Shown: positions 22,595-34,856, numbered from the stretch's first letter. The stretch: 64,000 nt of DNA from Gymnopus androsaceus JB14 (GCA_009733575.1 ML769511.1:62001-126000); one strand, 5' to 3'. Numbers and translations are program-made. Notes: generated by a model not told the origin, from the sequence alone.

Positions 22595-23297
22595 TCAGTC
22601 AATGGATCGCCCAGACTGTAGCAGCACACCTGCAACGATACAACACTCGAGCAGCCCTATCTGGATCGCTGTAGAGGTGATTTCTAAAGTGACTTTTCCC
22701 CCTGTTCGGGTCAGTCGTGCAAAGAGTTCGGGAGTACTCGTTCCGTAGGTATATAGCTAAACGTAGAACTATATTAGAAGGGTTCCGTTTCTGGGGAAGC
22801 GGAAAAAGCTCACCCCTACATGCTCATTCTGTGGAACCCATACCAGAGTACGGTCGCGAGCCTTCATGAATCTGTATCTGCGAAACCAAACGTTTAGAAA
22901 GGTACGTTCATATTTCAAAGTTAACTTACTTTCTGTCTTCCGATAGAGGAAGCCATGTAGAAACAAGCTGCTTGCGAATAATATCGCGGATTTCCACAAC
23001 AGCACCGGGAGACTGTCTCCATTCAATGACAGCAATGCTTGCACCATCGCGGTTTTGAACCAGCGTAAAGTTTCGGGATGGCGTGTTATTGAGAATTCGG
23101 AAGTAGGTCTTCGACTGAGGTCCTATTACCGTACAGTTCAGAATGTCGGGGTCAGGATTGGCAAATTCGAACTGGTGAATAGAAGGCCCTGAGCTTTGCC
23201 CGGAAAAAGGAAGAGCGCCAAATATCGAAGGTAAGGGGGCGGACCCACTGGATCCAGTGGACCATCCTGCTTGAGCGTAGGGATTGGTGCTATACAT
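22595..23297 (-). CDS. DUF6593-family protein
   Basis: Three exons (22930-23297, 22820-22877, 22595-22756) encode 195 aa. The N-terminal ~45 residues are low-complexity (STGSSGSAPLPSIFGAL). The domain then reads CTVIGPQSKTYFRI, VIEWRQSPGAVVEIRDI, STWLPLSEDRKYRFMKARD, LVWVPQNEHLYTYGTSTPEL and LLECCIVAGVLLQSGRSID. This matches the small beta-rich domain (DUF6593) that is abundant in agaricomycetes. The second donor is GTAGGG, chosen because it restores the conserved W-x-P....LY spacing. No function is established for the family. Confidence 0.85.
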
Positions 23298-23935
23298 GTT
23301 CGGAGATGTTGAAAGACATTACTAGCCTACCTGGATCTTATACTTCGCTAAGAGTCATCCTACGTGTAGAATAGGTTGGGAGACCAGCTGGAGAATGTTA
23401 ACAAGTGACAAGTTTGAGGTTGTGTTCATTGCAGCAACTTGCCCGTTCAGGTACTGAGATGGATCAAGGAGCAACATACAGAGGATCATGATGGGTCAGC
23501 GCATAGGCCGGTATATCAAGATTAAATGAGGCCTACCTCCGTGTACGCATCCTACGTGTTGTTGCCCCGACTACAATAGCCTAATACCGTCCTGCCATAC
23601 TCCACGAAGGAGACGCTGAAGACATAGCCATCCTAGAAGTATTTTTGAGCCTGCATTGCCATTTTGGACTCTACCAGACGAGAAAGCAGGTATCAGGACG
23701 ACCTATTGGTACAGCTTGCCAGGTCGATACCAGCCTAGCAATTAGAAAACAAAAGAGGCATAGCTATGACCATTAGAAGGAATCTGATCTGAACCTGCAG
23801 GAATTCAACAAAGTAACGTTGATCTAGAATAGCCTCAGAGGACTCACCGCCTGTGCTGAAGATTAACGACAAACAATACAAAAATAAATCTCTTTCAATT
23901 ACAATAGACGAGGATCAGACATCTAGTCGATTATA
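23298..23935. other. Intergenic, no gene seen
   Basis: No supported gene or RNA lies between the DUF6593 gene start and the large tandem duplication. Confidence 0.4.
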
Positions 23936-26182
23936 CAACCCAACAGATCCAGAAAATATCTTTACATCCGTCGCTCCGAATCTGAGAAGCATTTACGGTC
24001 TGCAACTCGGGAGTACATGCTGGTCCTACCAACAAACTTGAGTTTGGATTAGCTTTGGGGTAGAATTATGGCCTTGTATTCGCAAGGATAGGTATTCTCC
24101 AGTCGTCATGGAAGTCGGGTTTGAAAGACGGTAATGAAGGAAAAAGTGATCCGGTCAGTAACTATACTCCCACGCCACCGCTCTCGTCCCAATTAGGATT
24201 ATATGCGACGAAAATGCGACTGAAACCCTCGCTAATGGGACGACCCAAGCGAGAGCGAATATCTGTATAGGGTAGCTCTATACGTATGTAGTGTCCGAAT
24301 GTCACTGTCATATCTGCTCGATTCAGAGTGTATATCTGCCAACGTGGTCCTTGGAACGGAGTGATAAACGCGGTGAGTATTTTGCGCTTGCTCAACCATT
24401 CAACTATTCAAGTGCGGAAGCAAATAATTATTCACCTCGCACTCAAAATTGACAAGCGATTGAGATAATCCCGCACAATTACTCATTGTTAGCGTCAAGC
24501 AGCGTATCGTTCGATCATCACGGCGAGTAGGTATTTCGCTTACATTGTTAGCTGTTCAATCATTCAAGTGGGAAAGCCCGAAATACTTGGTGCCCTCGAA
24601 ATCGACAAGCGATTGAGATAGTCCCGCACAATTACTCATTGCTAGCGCCAAGCAACGTATAGCTCTTCGATCATCAGCAGTGATCCATTCACAATGATAG
24701 ACATAGAAGTGTGTTACATGATATTAGAGTTTTGTTCCTAAATAGGAAGTAGCAGCAGTAAGTCCACACAGGACTTAGTAGTAACGATCACACAGATCGA
24801 TGGGGACAACGGTGTTATTACAGAGTATGGTACTAAGCTTATATACAGTCCTAAGTACAAACGATATATCGGGCAAGTGGCTACTGCGTGAATACTTGTG
24901 GCTACTGTCCATACGGTAAAGTGGGTACTGCGAGAGAGAGCAAGTGGATACGGCGAGAGACTGAGTGGAGTGATTGACATGAAGCATTGCACGAGTGTAT
25001 CTCAGCTTTAAAGAATATTCTAGCGCTAGTGGTGCCTCCAGCTCGGGCTATGCACATTTATATATTAAGTTTATTCATAGAAGGTAAATCTGAAACCATG
25101 AGCGCCATTACGAGCGCGCAAATCCAAAATGCTACTTGCTGAAAATGATGTTGAGAAATAACATCGGAATTGGAGCAGCCTACCCACGCCTCGAATGCAG
25201 AGTTAGAGGCACATAGAAGAGGATTAACCTGCTTCGGAGGTCATCTACGGAATAGGTTTATTTCTCCCGATAGAGGCCATTTAAGATGCGACGATAACTT
25301 GAAGTATGTATGCTGAAATACTTGAAGTTTCCCCTAGCCGCGGAGATAGGTGCAAAGCGAAGCGTATACATAAAATACCTATGTACGACTAACGGTGGCC
25401 TATGGTATACCAAAAAAAGGCTATTCATCAGGAACCCTGATTTAAATAGAGTCTCGGGATAAACCCTGACTTCAACGCTGCCACATCTCGACCCGTAAAA
25501 ATACATAGAGCGTCTACTAGCGTCTACATACTCAACGCGGTGGCATCTGGACGCAAGGTAGCATCATGGATCAACATGGACCATAGCAGGTGCCAGTGAA
25601 AAGCGCCGTATCGTTGGTACTGTAGTCTGGAGCTATTCACAAAGTAGACGAAACAAATCATAAACATGAAGTCAAAATACTCACCTATACTCATGTGTTG
25701 TGATTATGACCTACATACTGCTTCCGATCTTGAGAAAAAAAAACTTGAGAAGAGCTTCGCCATCTACTTTGATGTGTTCTTGTTTTACTCTTTCCTACAC
25801 GCCATTCTGTAGAGTTAATATCGCCAATCCTGTTCAGTAGTAGAGATGTATCGTCCGTCTCATAAAAATGAGCCCCCCACTTTACAGCTCGTTGAAAGCT
25901 CCCTGTTCGTCTCGCTTGCTGTTCGACTCAACGTACCCATAATCTGCATTGGGGGACAAGTAAGAACACAAGCCTACCGTGACAGTGCGAGTATCTCAAT
26001 CCATCCACGTCTATGACGTATCAAGCCAAGGATCAAGCAATCCCGCGTACGATAATATCATCTACCCCCTTATGTTTTCTCTTCTGCACTTACATTCCTG
26101 CGCCAACGCCACAAGATCCAGCGGCGTCGTTCAGAAAGACACCGCAGTGGGAATTAGTTTCTGTAAAGTTACCGCCTCGTTT
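23936..26182 (+). repeat. Tandem duplication, copy A (~2.25 kb)
   Basis: The block starts CAACCCAACAGATCCAGAAA and is repeated from 26183. Shared landmarks in order are CACGCCACCGCTCTCGTCCC, TAAGTTTATTCATAGAAGG, CATGAGCGCCATTAC, GCCAATCCTGTTCAGTAGTA and GTTACCGCCTCGTTT. Similarity is roughly 80-90% with indels. No long open frame is shared between copies, so this appears to be non-coding or an old degenerate element. It lacks obvious LTRs or coding remnants. Confidence 0.85.
24398..24680 (+). repeat. Nested ~155-bp direct repeat within copy A
   Basis: Two sub-copies (from 24398 and from 24554) share ATTCAAGTG, GACAAGCGATTGAGATA, TCCCGCACAATTACTCATTG and CGATCATCA. The same pair occurs in copy B. 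Confidence 0.75.
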
Positions 26183-26589
26183 CAACCCAACAGATCCAGA
26201 AAATCGTTTTACCTCCGAAACCTGAGAGGCATTCATGGTCTGCGGTTCGGGAATACATGCTGGTCCTACTAACGTACTGGATTAGTTTTGAGATAAAATC
26301 ATGGCAAGGATAGGTATTTTCCAGTCGTCATAGAAGTCGACCAATGAGGAAGGGAGAAGTGATCCGATCAGTAAATATACTCTTACGCCACCGCTCTCGT
26401 CCCAATTAGGATTATGTGCGACGGAAAACGTGCCCAAGCGAGAGCGAACATCTGTCTAGGGTAGTTCTGTAGTATCTAGTGTCCAAATGTCACTGCGGTA
26501 TTTAATCGAGGGTATATCTGCCAACATGGTCTTTGCAATGAAGTGATAAGCGCGGTGATTAGTTTGCGCTGCTCCAGAGTCACCCTTGG

Positions 26590-26880
26590 CTCAATTATTC
26601 AAGTGCGGAAGCGCAAAATACTTGTTCACCTCCGGCACTCTCGAGATTGATGAGCGAATGAGAGATAATCCCGCACAATTACTCATTGCTAGCCCCAACT
26701 CGTATCGCTCTCGATCATCACGGCGAGTATTTTGCTTACATTCGCTGTTCAATCATTCAAATGGGAAAGCACCAAATACTTATTCACCTCCGGTGCCCTC
26801 AGCTTTAACAAACAATTGAGAGATAATCCCGCACAGTTACTCATCGCTAGCGCCAAGCAGCGTATCGCTCTCGATCATCA
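26590..26880 (+). repeat. Nested ~155-bp direct repeat within copy B
   Basis: This corresponds to the internal pair in copy A: AATTATTCAAGTGCGGAAG from 26592 and TTCAATCATTCAAATGGG from 26747, each followed by AGAGATAATCCCGCACA and GCTCTCGATCATCA. The internal doubling therefore predates the 2.25-kb tandem duplication. Confidence 0.75.
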
Positions 26881-27602
26881 GTAATGGATCCATTCACAAT
26901 GAGCATAGATATAGAGATGTGCTGCCTGAAGCATTGCACTAGTATCTCAGCCTCAAAAAATACTCTAGCGCTAGTGGTACCTTGAGCTTAGGCTATGCAC
27001 ATTTGTATTGCAAGTATATTAAGTTTATTCATAGAAGGCAAATCTGAAACCATGAGCGCCATTACTGAGCGCGCAAATCCAAAATGCTACTTGCTGAAAA
27101 TGATGTCGAGAAATGACATCGGAATTGGAGCCACATAGAAACATAGAAGAGGATTAGCCCCTTCGGAGGATATCTATGGAGTGGGTTTATTTCTCCCGAT
27201 GGAGGCCATTTGAGATACGATGATAACTTCAAGTATTTACGCAGCAATACCTTCGAAACTTCCTCCGGTCGTGAAGATGGGTGCAACGCGATGCGTATAC
27301 GCACAATACCTATGTCCGACCGATGGTAGCCTATGGATAATTATTACCAATTATAGCAACTGTTTGTGGTAACCGAAAAAGGCTATTCATCAGGAACCCT
27401 CGTTTAAATAGAGTCTCGGGGATAAATTCTAACTTCAACGCTGCCACATCTCGACCCTTAAAAAATACATAGCGTCTACAAGCGTCTACATACTCAACGC
27501 GTTGGCATCTGGACGCGAGGTTGTTTCATGGATCAGGATGGGCCATAGCAGGTGCCAGTAAAAGACGCCGTAGCGTGGGTATTTTGGAGTTGTTCACAAA
27601 GT

Positions 27603-27782
27603 ACCATGTGATCATGCCAAAACCTTAGAAGTTTTTGCGAGACAGCTACATTCGGTTTTAAACCAATTCCTACTGGGGCTTTAAAGATATAAAGTACATC
27701 TTTAAAGCCCCAGTAGGATTTTTTTTGAAAGTGGTTTTTGCGGTCTCGCAAAAGCTTTTAGTGTTTTGTTGCATCACGTGGT
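27603..27782. mobile_element. 180-bp palindromic MITE inserted in copy B
   Basis: The ends are ACCATGTGAT and ATCACGTGGT. The centre has a perfect 20-bp inverted repeat (CCTACTGGGGCTTTAAAGAT at 27669-27688, its complement at 27698-27717). Flanking arms also pair loosely (TTTTTGCGAGAC against GTCTCGCAAAA). The corresponding place in copy A (near 25655) lacks it, showing insertion after duplication or loss from A. Confidence 0.8.
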
Positions 27783-28560
27783 GCTTACTGGAACTGTCAC
27801 TCCTGTATCTTGGACGAACAAATCACAAACATGACCCATTGAAAAAGAATATCAAGATAGTAACTACATAGTACTCACCTACACTCACATATTGTGATTA
27901 TGACCTACATACTGCTTCCGACCTTGAGGAAAAAAAAACTTGAGGAGAGCTTCGTCATCTACTTCGATGTGTTCTTGTTTCGTCCTTTCCTACAAGCCAT
28001 TCTGCAGAGTTAATGGCGCCAATCCTGTTCAGTAGTAGAGATTATCGCCCCACGGTATTCCGTCACGTCACCGGATACGTTTCTTCAGACCTAAAGAAAC
28101 CCAAACATGAATCCCCACTTGTTGAAAGCTCCCTGTTCGTCTCGTTCACGTTTTGGTTTCTGCTGTCGTTCGACTCAACGTACTCATAATTTGCATTCGG
28201 GGACAAGTAAGTAAAAGCACAAGCCTACCATGTACGAATATCTCAACCCATCAACGTCTGTAACGCATCAAGCCGAGGATCAAGAATAGTACGACTATCT
28301 CAATCAATTCATAGCCAAGGGTCAAGCAATCCTGCGTACAATCCAGTGTATATCTCGCTCTCCCCTCCCGCACTCTTCTACCTCATTATATTTCTCTCCT
28401 GCACTAACGCCACAATATCCCGCGGCATTCGGGGAGCCACCGCAATGAGCATTAGTTTCTGTTAAGTTACCGCCTCGTTTCCCAAATTACACAGATAAGA
28501 GTAAAAGCACAGGCCTACAGGATCTATCCATCCACATTACGGCGCATCAAGCAAGCACGG

Positions 28561-28785
28561 TTTAGTGTACAACCAACTCCTCTGATCCCCCATCGCCCGC
28601 CATCGCACTTGCACTCACTGCCAGCCACAGCCCAATTGCCCAAATATCATACACATAGATACTGTAAATGGTTACAATAAATGACGGACAACGACTCCGA
28701 GGCGCAAAGGATGGAATGCACACGCAGAGGGTGGTTCAGCTGCAAGTCCCTAGAGAGAAGATTCCCCGCATAGGAAGTAGGCTCA
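28561..28785. other. 3' flank of the fucosyltransferase-like gene
   Basis: Non-coding stretch between the repeats and the minus-strand stop codon at 28786. No gene seen. Confidence 0.5.
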
Positions 28786-30585
28786 TCATAGGAATCGGTT
28801 CGATTTGGGTTTAAAGCCCCTAGAAAGCCGGAGGGTGACAATGTTGCCTGTTAGAGAAGAGAACTGGAAGAAGAAAAAAGAGATGGATCAGTAAAAGGAT
28901 GGACGATGAAAGCGTAGATATCTCACCCCATTACCAACAAAGACCTCTGCCTTTTCCGCAATCGCCATATCTACCGCCATAGCAACATGCTTTTGTGCCG
29001 AATCCATCTCGAGCTCTCCATTATGCCGGATATCCTCCCATCCATCCTTCTTCAAAGCCTGAGCTAGCGAGTTTAGCCACCATCCCCAGCCATTGGAGAG
29101 AAGGTACACCCGTTTCAACCCAGGACTCTCTAACCGCACTTGATGTAAACGCTCGACAATCTCCTGTATTTCAGGCAGACAGTGCGTGAGGTAGTACGGG
29201 GTGAGTATCGTATGATCCTCCGAAGTGCGATGCGTTGTCGCTGGAAGAGGAGCTGTAGGGAGCGATGAGTTGCGGGAAGCTAGGGATTCGGTGGATGTAA
29301 CTGCAAGGGAATGGAATTTGTGTTCGCGGAGGTATGCATCGGCATCGAAACGATCTGGGAGACCGTCGTATTGGTTGACACCCATGTATTCCATGTCCCA
29401 ACCGACGAGGCGACGGCAATGTCGCGAATAGTCGCCACGACGGAGATGAACGGCGACAACACCAGAAAGTACTCCAGCGTTGGAATGACTGGATGATGGC
29501 GGTGATGGATAAAGGTCACTGAGGTTATCTGGTTGAAGGATGGCAAAGTTCCTCGCTACGGCTGAGAGAACGAGAGGTGACCAGGCAAAGTTTGCTAATA
29601 TAGGTGATTCGACTAGTCCGTCAAAGATTGAAAGTATGCGTTTAGAGCCGAAAAGTCTGCAGGAAGATTAGATGGATAAAATCTTAAATGTATAGGCAAA
29701 CTTACCCGGCATCAAAAAGTGATCTACCCTCCGAGTCGATAACAACACATGGCTCGTCTTCTACCTTCTTCAACTCGTCGACGAACCATTGCACGATTTC
29801 GTCTCCATTTTTGCTAGCATCTAATGGTGCAAGGGCTGTGCTCACTGTCACCCTCTCCTCTGGATGACAGACAGTATTGAAAAATTCTAGACTGACAGCA
29901 CGATGGGCAAGGTTGCCGTCAGGCATGGGTCCTCCCGCAGAAGGCCCACTGATGAAGGCATTCATTGGTATACGAGATGGACGGAGAGCAAAGTCATATA
30001 AAGTGTAAGGGAGTGGAAGTTTAGACCATACGTGGTCCTCGAAGACATAGGATCGATGAGACAGTTGGGCAATATAAGACATAACGAAACTGGAGGCGAA
30101 TTAGGACATTTCGATGCTGAGAAAGGGAGACATACCTCTCTTGAAGCACATTATTTAATCCATGTCCCCATAGCGCGCCGTCAAACCAGAGATACTTTCT
30201 TCTGTGTATTCTCTCAGTCACTCCGTCCCTGCCAATTTTCTCGCTAACAGCCTCTCTTATCCTATGCTGGGGCAAGATTCCGCTCGTAAAGCCTAACGTC
30301 CTGATACGTAGAAGGCACTCCAGAAGATAAAATTGCAACGACAAGCAGGAAAATGGTTGCTAAGAGAATGAAGACGATTCTCCGTATTGTTAGGGTATGC
30401 TGAACAAGAGAAATAAGCGAGAATATTGAGAACCGTCGCTTATGGTGGATTGTCCTTCTCCGCATCGAGGGAGAAGGTAAATCTCCGTGGCTGGGTTCAG
30501 TGTGCAATTCGTAGTATTCGTCCCGAATTCGCTGGTAGTCGTCCAAGCGACGAAAAATTGACGTGAACAAGCTCCATGTCTTCAT
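28786..30585 (-). CDS. O-fucosyltransferase-like type II membrane protein, one frame break
   Basis: Four exons (30136-30585, 29706-30089, 28927-29656, 28786-28863) would give about 546 aa after one base is discounted near 30270-30274. The N-terminus is cytosolic and basic, then a single span (IVFILLATIFLLVVAIL) anchors the protein. Conserved blocks follow: YLWFDGALWGHGLNNVLQE, SYVFEDHVWSKLPLPYTLYD, MNAFISGPSAGGPMPDG, VVAVHLRRGDYSRHC, VYLLSNGWGWWLNSL, AVDMAIAEKAEVFVGNG and FSSLTGNIVTLRLSRG. HLRRGDY plus GNGFSSLTGN recall the GDP-fucose binding motifs of protein O-fucosyltransferase-fold enzymes, so a Golgi/ER glycosyltransferase is likely. The break lies where ERNL should run into PQHRIREA at a CCCC run: a sequence error or a fresh mutation. 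Confidence 0.8.
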
Positions 30586-31132
30586 CTGTGTGCAAAAGAA
30601 CCAAGAAAATTAAACGGCCGAAGAAAAAAAGAGCGGAACGACGTGGTACTAGGAGAGAAATGCTTGGGCGGTTGATTGCTGCGGGCACCCAATTTTGGTA
30701 ATTCCTAGCCGTCGGCAGTGCGCGTGCCTGAACTTCGGCGCAGTCAATCAGCCTGCAAGTCCACTTACTACATCCAAGAGCTGTACGCGCCAGACATTCA
30801 AAGACGCCGGATTTCCAGAATTATATCTTACCTGGGACTCTGGGAGTACCAAAATCCGTTCTCTTTAGGCGTCTTAACCACCGAGTAAATTAATCTAAAT
30901 TAACATCATCTTATGGCGGCGCCTTCTTATTGGTCCCAATTATCAATTGCAAGTGGCAAGCTCTGCCAGGTTTATATATGTGCGGAAATAGACCAACTGT
31001 TACATCTACATCTCCGAGTCCGCCTCCGATCATGATGATATTCCAGCCGACAAGCTGAAGTTCTGCATCTCAGTACTACTATCTCAGTCGAAGATTTGAT
31101 CATATCTCTGCATCTGAATCTAAATACCTCAA
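30586..31132. other. Divergent intergenic region
   Basis: Contains the promoters of the divergent genes at 30585 and 31133. TATATATG near 30974 is a possible TATA element about 160 bp before the plus-strand start. No additional gene seen. Confidence 0.4.
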
Positions 31133-32089
31133 ATGTTCCGCTCGTACAAAAATAGTTGCACCTATCAACCCCTGATACTTACTCTCTTCGCAATCATCAA
31201 TTTCGTGGATGGCTACCAGTGTAAAATCGGTGGTGCAAGGTAGTTGTTTCTGATTTGTTCCTTCCTTTCTTTTTGCAGATCGTTTCGTACACATACAGCC
31301 TTAAGTATCGAAGTAAAACGATTTCGTATCGGATACTATGGCATATGGCTGTGCTATTTTCTCGATTCCAAGTGGCCTGGACCCAGAAAGCAAGTTACTT
31401 GTTACAGGCTTATAGCTCCCAGAAAAGGACTTGTCCCAAGACGCAATGTACATGTATTTCGAATCAGTTTTCGCTGGCACAGTCCCGGGACTCGTAGTTC
31501 GCCAGCTCAAGAGTCAACGCTTAGATACGAAATCAAGCTTCCAGAAAGCAAAGGATACATATGCCATAGGGAAGGGTATGAATTATATCGATGAAAACCA
31601 ATTTGCAGAACTCAAGGGATCTTCGAACGTTCATTGTCGACGTCTAGTTCAAATGTGCGTCCGATGGTTATTATAGACCAATTCATATTCAAGTTCACTA
31701 TAACGAACGAGCTCAACAAACTGACTATCATGATTCGAGGATACCCACTTTTCAAGTCGTCGAAACCGCAACCCGACCTCATTGGCTCTTTCACAGTACA
31801 TGAGCCTATCAAGGAGCAAGCAAATCAACAGATGATGCAAGTACTTGCGTGAAAGGCGTCGAGACCAGTTAGGAATCTGTAAACCACGGTCCACCTGCAG
31901 CCTGTGACGGGGCAATCATGGAGCGGTAGCGACGTCGACTGTGATACTAGCCATTGCAATTCTCTGCCAGTTTTCTGGATAAGTACTAGCAGTGGTATCC
32001 AAACTGGCTACTCCGTATCGATGGTCCCGGATTTTCATCTGTTATATTTGAAACGCGGGGTGTATAAAGGGCCTTCTAATCCAGTGTAG
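31133..32089 (+). CDS. Putative secreted protein, unknown family
   Basis: Four exons (31133-31239, 31279-31575, 31609-31840, 31901-32089) join in phase to 274 aa. The first exon encodes a signal-peptide-like segment (YQPLILTLFAIINFVDGYQC) after a short basic N-terminus. Later segments include RIGYYGIWLCYFLDSKWPGP, SSSNVRPMVIIDQFIFKFTI, IRGYPLFKSSKPQPDLIGS, TGQSWSGSDVDCDTSHC and VPDFHLLYLKRGVYKG. Six cysteines outside the signal could form disulphides. The 33-nt second intron is shorter than the usual minimum, which is the weak point. The 60-nt third intron and its phase are convincing. No domain recognised. Confidence 0.5.
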
Positions 32090-32452
32090 TATGTATATGT
32101 CCGCCCGTCATTGGTTTCAAGAATTGAAAGCAAACGAATGATTAAGATATCTTAATTATAGCTATATACACAAATCAATTATACAGATCTCTAAACAGTA
32201 TCACTGAGTGATATTTTTTAAGCACATGCTCGAGAGCCTACATACGACTCGTGAACATCCTTCACAATACAAAAAATTCAACGTCCCGGGCCGGCGTTGT
32301 TTTGAACGAACGAATGAGTGATTAATATACAAGATGGCAATATACATCTCCCCGAAACGATTCTGCGAAATTAAACGGGCGAAATCTACTGCGCATAATA
32401 CGCTCTAGACAATCAAAGGTTTATGTACGTTAGAACAACCCAGGAGTGATCT

Positions 32453-34481
32453 TCAAACGTAAACAAAAACGCACTTTCCGAGTGTGGGAGGAGCGAATGT
32501 GTTAAGCGGGAAGGCATTTTCAGGATCCACTTCGAATTCCGGTTTCTAATCACAAAAGAAACAGATCAGAGGACTTGGAGATCTAGTTATGAATGTATGA
32601 AAACGATCTTACCGATGTGGTATAAGCTGCTTCCCAGCCTTCTAGGTCAGTGGGTCCCATGGTTGGCACCCTCGTTCCCAAGTGGAACATGTTGGTATGA
32701 TTCGGTAGTCGTCCCTTGCTTGTCAGTTCCCCTTCCACGGATTACCCTACGGGTATTCAGCCTATGAATAAGATCAGCATCAAGATACTTGACAAACAGC
32801 AAGCGAAAGGCCTTACGTCGCCATGAAGGATATCGCGTACACTGTAAAATATACGCATCAGACCTGCATGGCCTCAACAGTCGTCGAGCTAGTTTCTAGA
32901 AAACTCACATTTGCTCAGAATAAAGTACACTGCAATGAAGATCAAGTTGCTCGGCATGACATTGTACTGACCAAAAGTAGATATCATCAGCAACGCGAAA
33001 TCTCCTGAAAAATATAATTGCATTCACCAGAACGACGGTTGCAACACTAACGACGCTGCGATCGACAAGATCAGAATTTAGAATTTCGACGGGCAATGAA
33101 TGCAAAAGTACCTGCGGAGAAAATCAGTAAATTATTGAGTTTGATAGAATTAAAGCAGGTGGAGATACTAGTTACCTTGTCAAGGCCCCTGTGTTTATCG
33201 CATATCTTATGAGACTGCTAACCAAAGTATCAGACCTATCATAAAGCATGCATATTAGTATCAGGTGCGTCGAGAAAAGAGGATGTGCTTACTGGTGATA
33301 GCCAGTGCGTAGCCTGTTGAGAAAGTAGCACAGCGAAAGAGCGGTGATGATGTCGGTAAGCATTCCAACACCAAGTGTGGTTGTCCCCAAAACCTGCAAA
33401 GGTCAATATCATGCTTCGAATGATCTGGAAAGAATCATACGCACTCGTAGCTTCACTACGGAAAACACATTCGGAAGCATGAATCTGGTTCAGACAGTTG
33501 AGAATCCGTACGAAAATCGGGCGCCGGGAAAACTTACGATTTAACGGAGAACACTAAAGAATGGAGTGTAAGTGAGAAAACCACCTAAAGCAATAATGAA
33601 AAGACCAACCAATTGCCAGAACCAAGCCGCCCAGACTTAGAATCATCTGTAATCTGTCTCAGCGTCGTTCGGACACGTTCCCAGTCGCGCAACGCACAAT
33701 GATTCCCGTAATGAAAAAGTTCCGTTCGCTAACTGGAGAATGATCAGGAATACAACAACTCGTGAAGGTTAACAAAAAGGCTTACAACGCCACACCCTCA
33801 TGCCAAAGGCGCTAGCCAAGCTCAAGGTTAGATTGCGTATACACATGGGTTTGAAACGCGTACATCTTCACAATTGTGCCTACAACAGACTAGAAAAGAC
33901 ATGAGCGTGCAACTCGGAGAGAAAAAACACCGTATTCCACATACCCCGAGCATTTGCTGTAGCTGATTAATATACCCAAGTCCATCAGTTACGTGTATTC
34001 AAATCAGCGAACGCCACAACATACTATGAAAGACCTGAAAGACCCCCTATTAGCAAACATCATCAGTAGTGGGCCAACTTCACGTCGTACCATGTTTGAG
34101 TTCCTTCCACGAGAGTAAGGGGGTTTGAAAAGTTTGAGATCCCGTAGTAGTAGTAGATTTGGCCTATGAAAACTTGGTCTGCTGTCTCGAGAAGCCTGTG
34201 ACAACGCGTCAATCCAAATTTCGCCAAAAATTTAGGAAACAACGGACAAGATCAACACGACCTAGAAAGATGTTATCAAAGAGGTAAACGCGTCATAAAA
34301 GACAGTACGCACCACGAACTTATATATCGGTTTATCTAAAGGATAGTTGACCAAAATATGTGTATATCTGGCTCAAGAGGACACCATATACACAACAAGC
34401 ACCAGCAAATCCGACAAAGAGAGCTCCCAGCGTGTTATCAATCGTTACTTCCGGAGACACTGTCACGATCGCTGCTGCCAT
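32453..34481 (-). CDS. DUF6534-family membrane protein, with two apparent frame breaks
   Basis: About a dozen short exons reconstruct the DUF6534 pattern common in agaricomycetes. The N-terminus is MAAAIVTVSPEVTIDNTLGA with a first span LFVGFAGACCVYGVLLSQIY. Later come YPLDKPIYKFV, LLETADQVFIGQIYYYYG, SVVGTIVKMYAF, SERNFFITGII, ILSLGGLVLAIGW, FMLPNVFSVVKLRVLGTTTL, LTDIITALSLCYFLNRLRTG, LVSSLIRYAINTGALT, MPSNLIFIAVYFILSK and LNTRRVIRGRGTDKQGTTTE. The C-terminal tail (MFHLGTRVPTMGPTDLEGW, then KPEFEVDPENAFPLNTFAPP) ends at 32453. One extra base near 34350 and another near 32690 break the frame. Expected topology is seven spans; no function is established for the family. Confidence 0.75.
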
Positions 34482-34670
34482 GTCGGAGGAGGTGCAGAAA
34501 GAATGTAAGGAGGAAGAGAAAGGATAATACACACGATGGGCAAAGTGGGGTTCGTTGCTTTAAATAAGCAGAAGGTCCATAACAAAAACAAGTAAACCGG
34601 CCGTGGGAGACAATCTGAAGGCCGCGTGCTACATACCAATCATTAAATTCATTTCCATTTCGAGCCTTGA

Positions 34671-34856
34671 TTAAGCTTCGTTACCGGTCAGTTCCTTGAG
34701 ATTCTTGACGGATCTGAGCAGAGCCCGGTAGCGAAGGAGTTGTGAAAACTTAGTTGAGCCCGCGCCGCGAAGATTCTGAATAGCATTCAGATCATGAAGC
34801 TCACCGAACAGGTAAGTGGCAATAGGTGGCGATGTCCACTGAGATTGTATGGGGGA
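34671..34856 (-). CDS. Terminal exon of an unidentified minus-strand gene
   Basis: An acceptor-like pyrimidine-rich tract ending AAAG precedes an open exon. It encodes SPIQSQWTSPPIATYLFGEL, then LHDLNAIQNLRGAGSTKFSQ and LLRSVKNLKELTGNEA before the stop at 34671. The amphipathic leucine/arginine-rich C-terminus looks coding. Upstream (34900-35600, minus strand) are fragments such as HLLYLWNGNLWDLVMDVGGA, but no chain of in-phase exons could be built, so the gene is incomplete, decayed or simply unresolved. Confidence 0.35.
   Translation of the reverse strand, partial: SPIQSQWTSPPIATYLFGELHDLNAIQNLRGAGSTKFSQLLRYRALLRSVKNLKELTGNEA

Larger units (their letters stand above)
26183..28480 (+). repeat. 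Tandem duplication, copy B (~2.3 kb)
   Basis: The second copy of the 23936-26182 block is in the same orientation, immediately adjacent and with the same landmark order. It differs by small indels and by a 180-bp MITE at 27603-27782 that is absent from copy A. A third, short partial copy of the distal part (AGTAAAAGCACAGGCCTAC) follows at about 28500-28560. Confidence 0.85.

Noticed and set aside
23936..28480. LTR retrotransposon with long direct repeats
   Set aside because: The two copies are adjacent with no internal coding domain, no TG..CA ends and no primer-binding site seen; a tandem duplication fits better.
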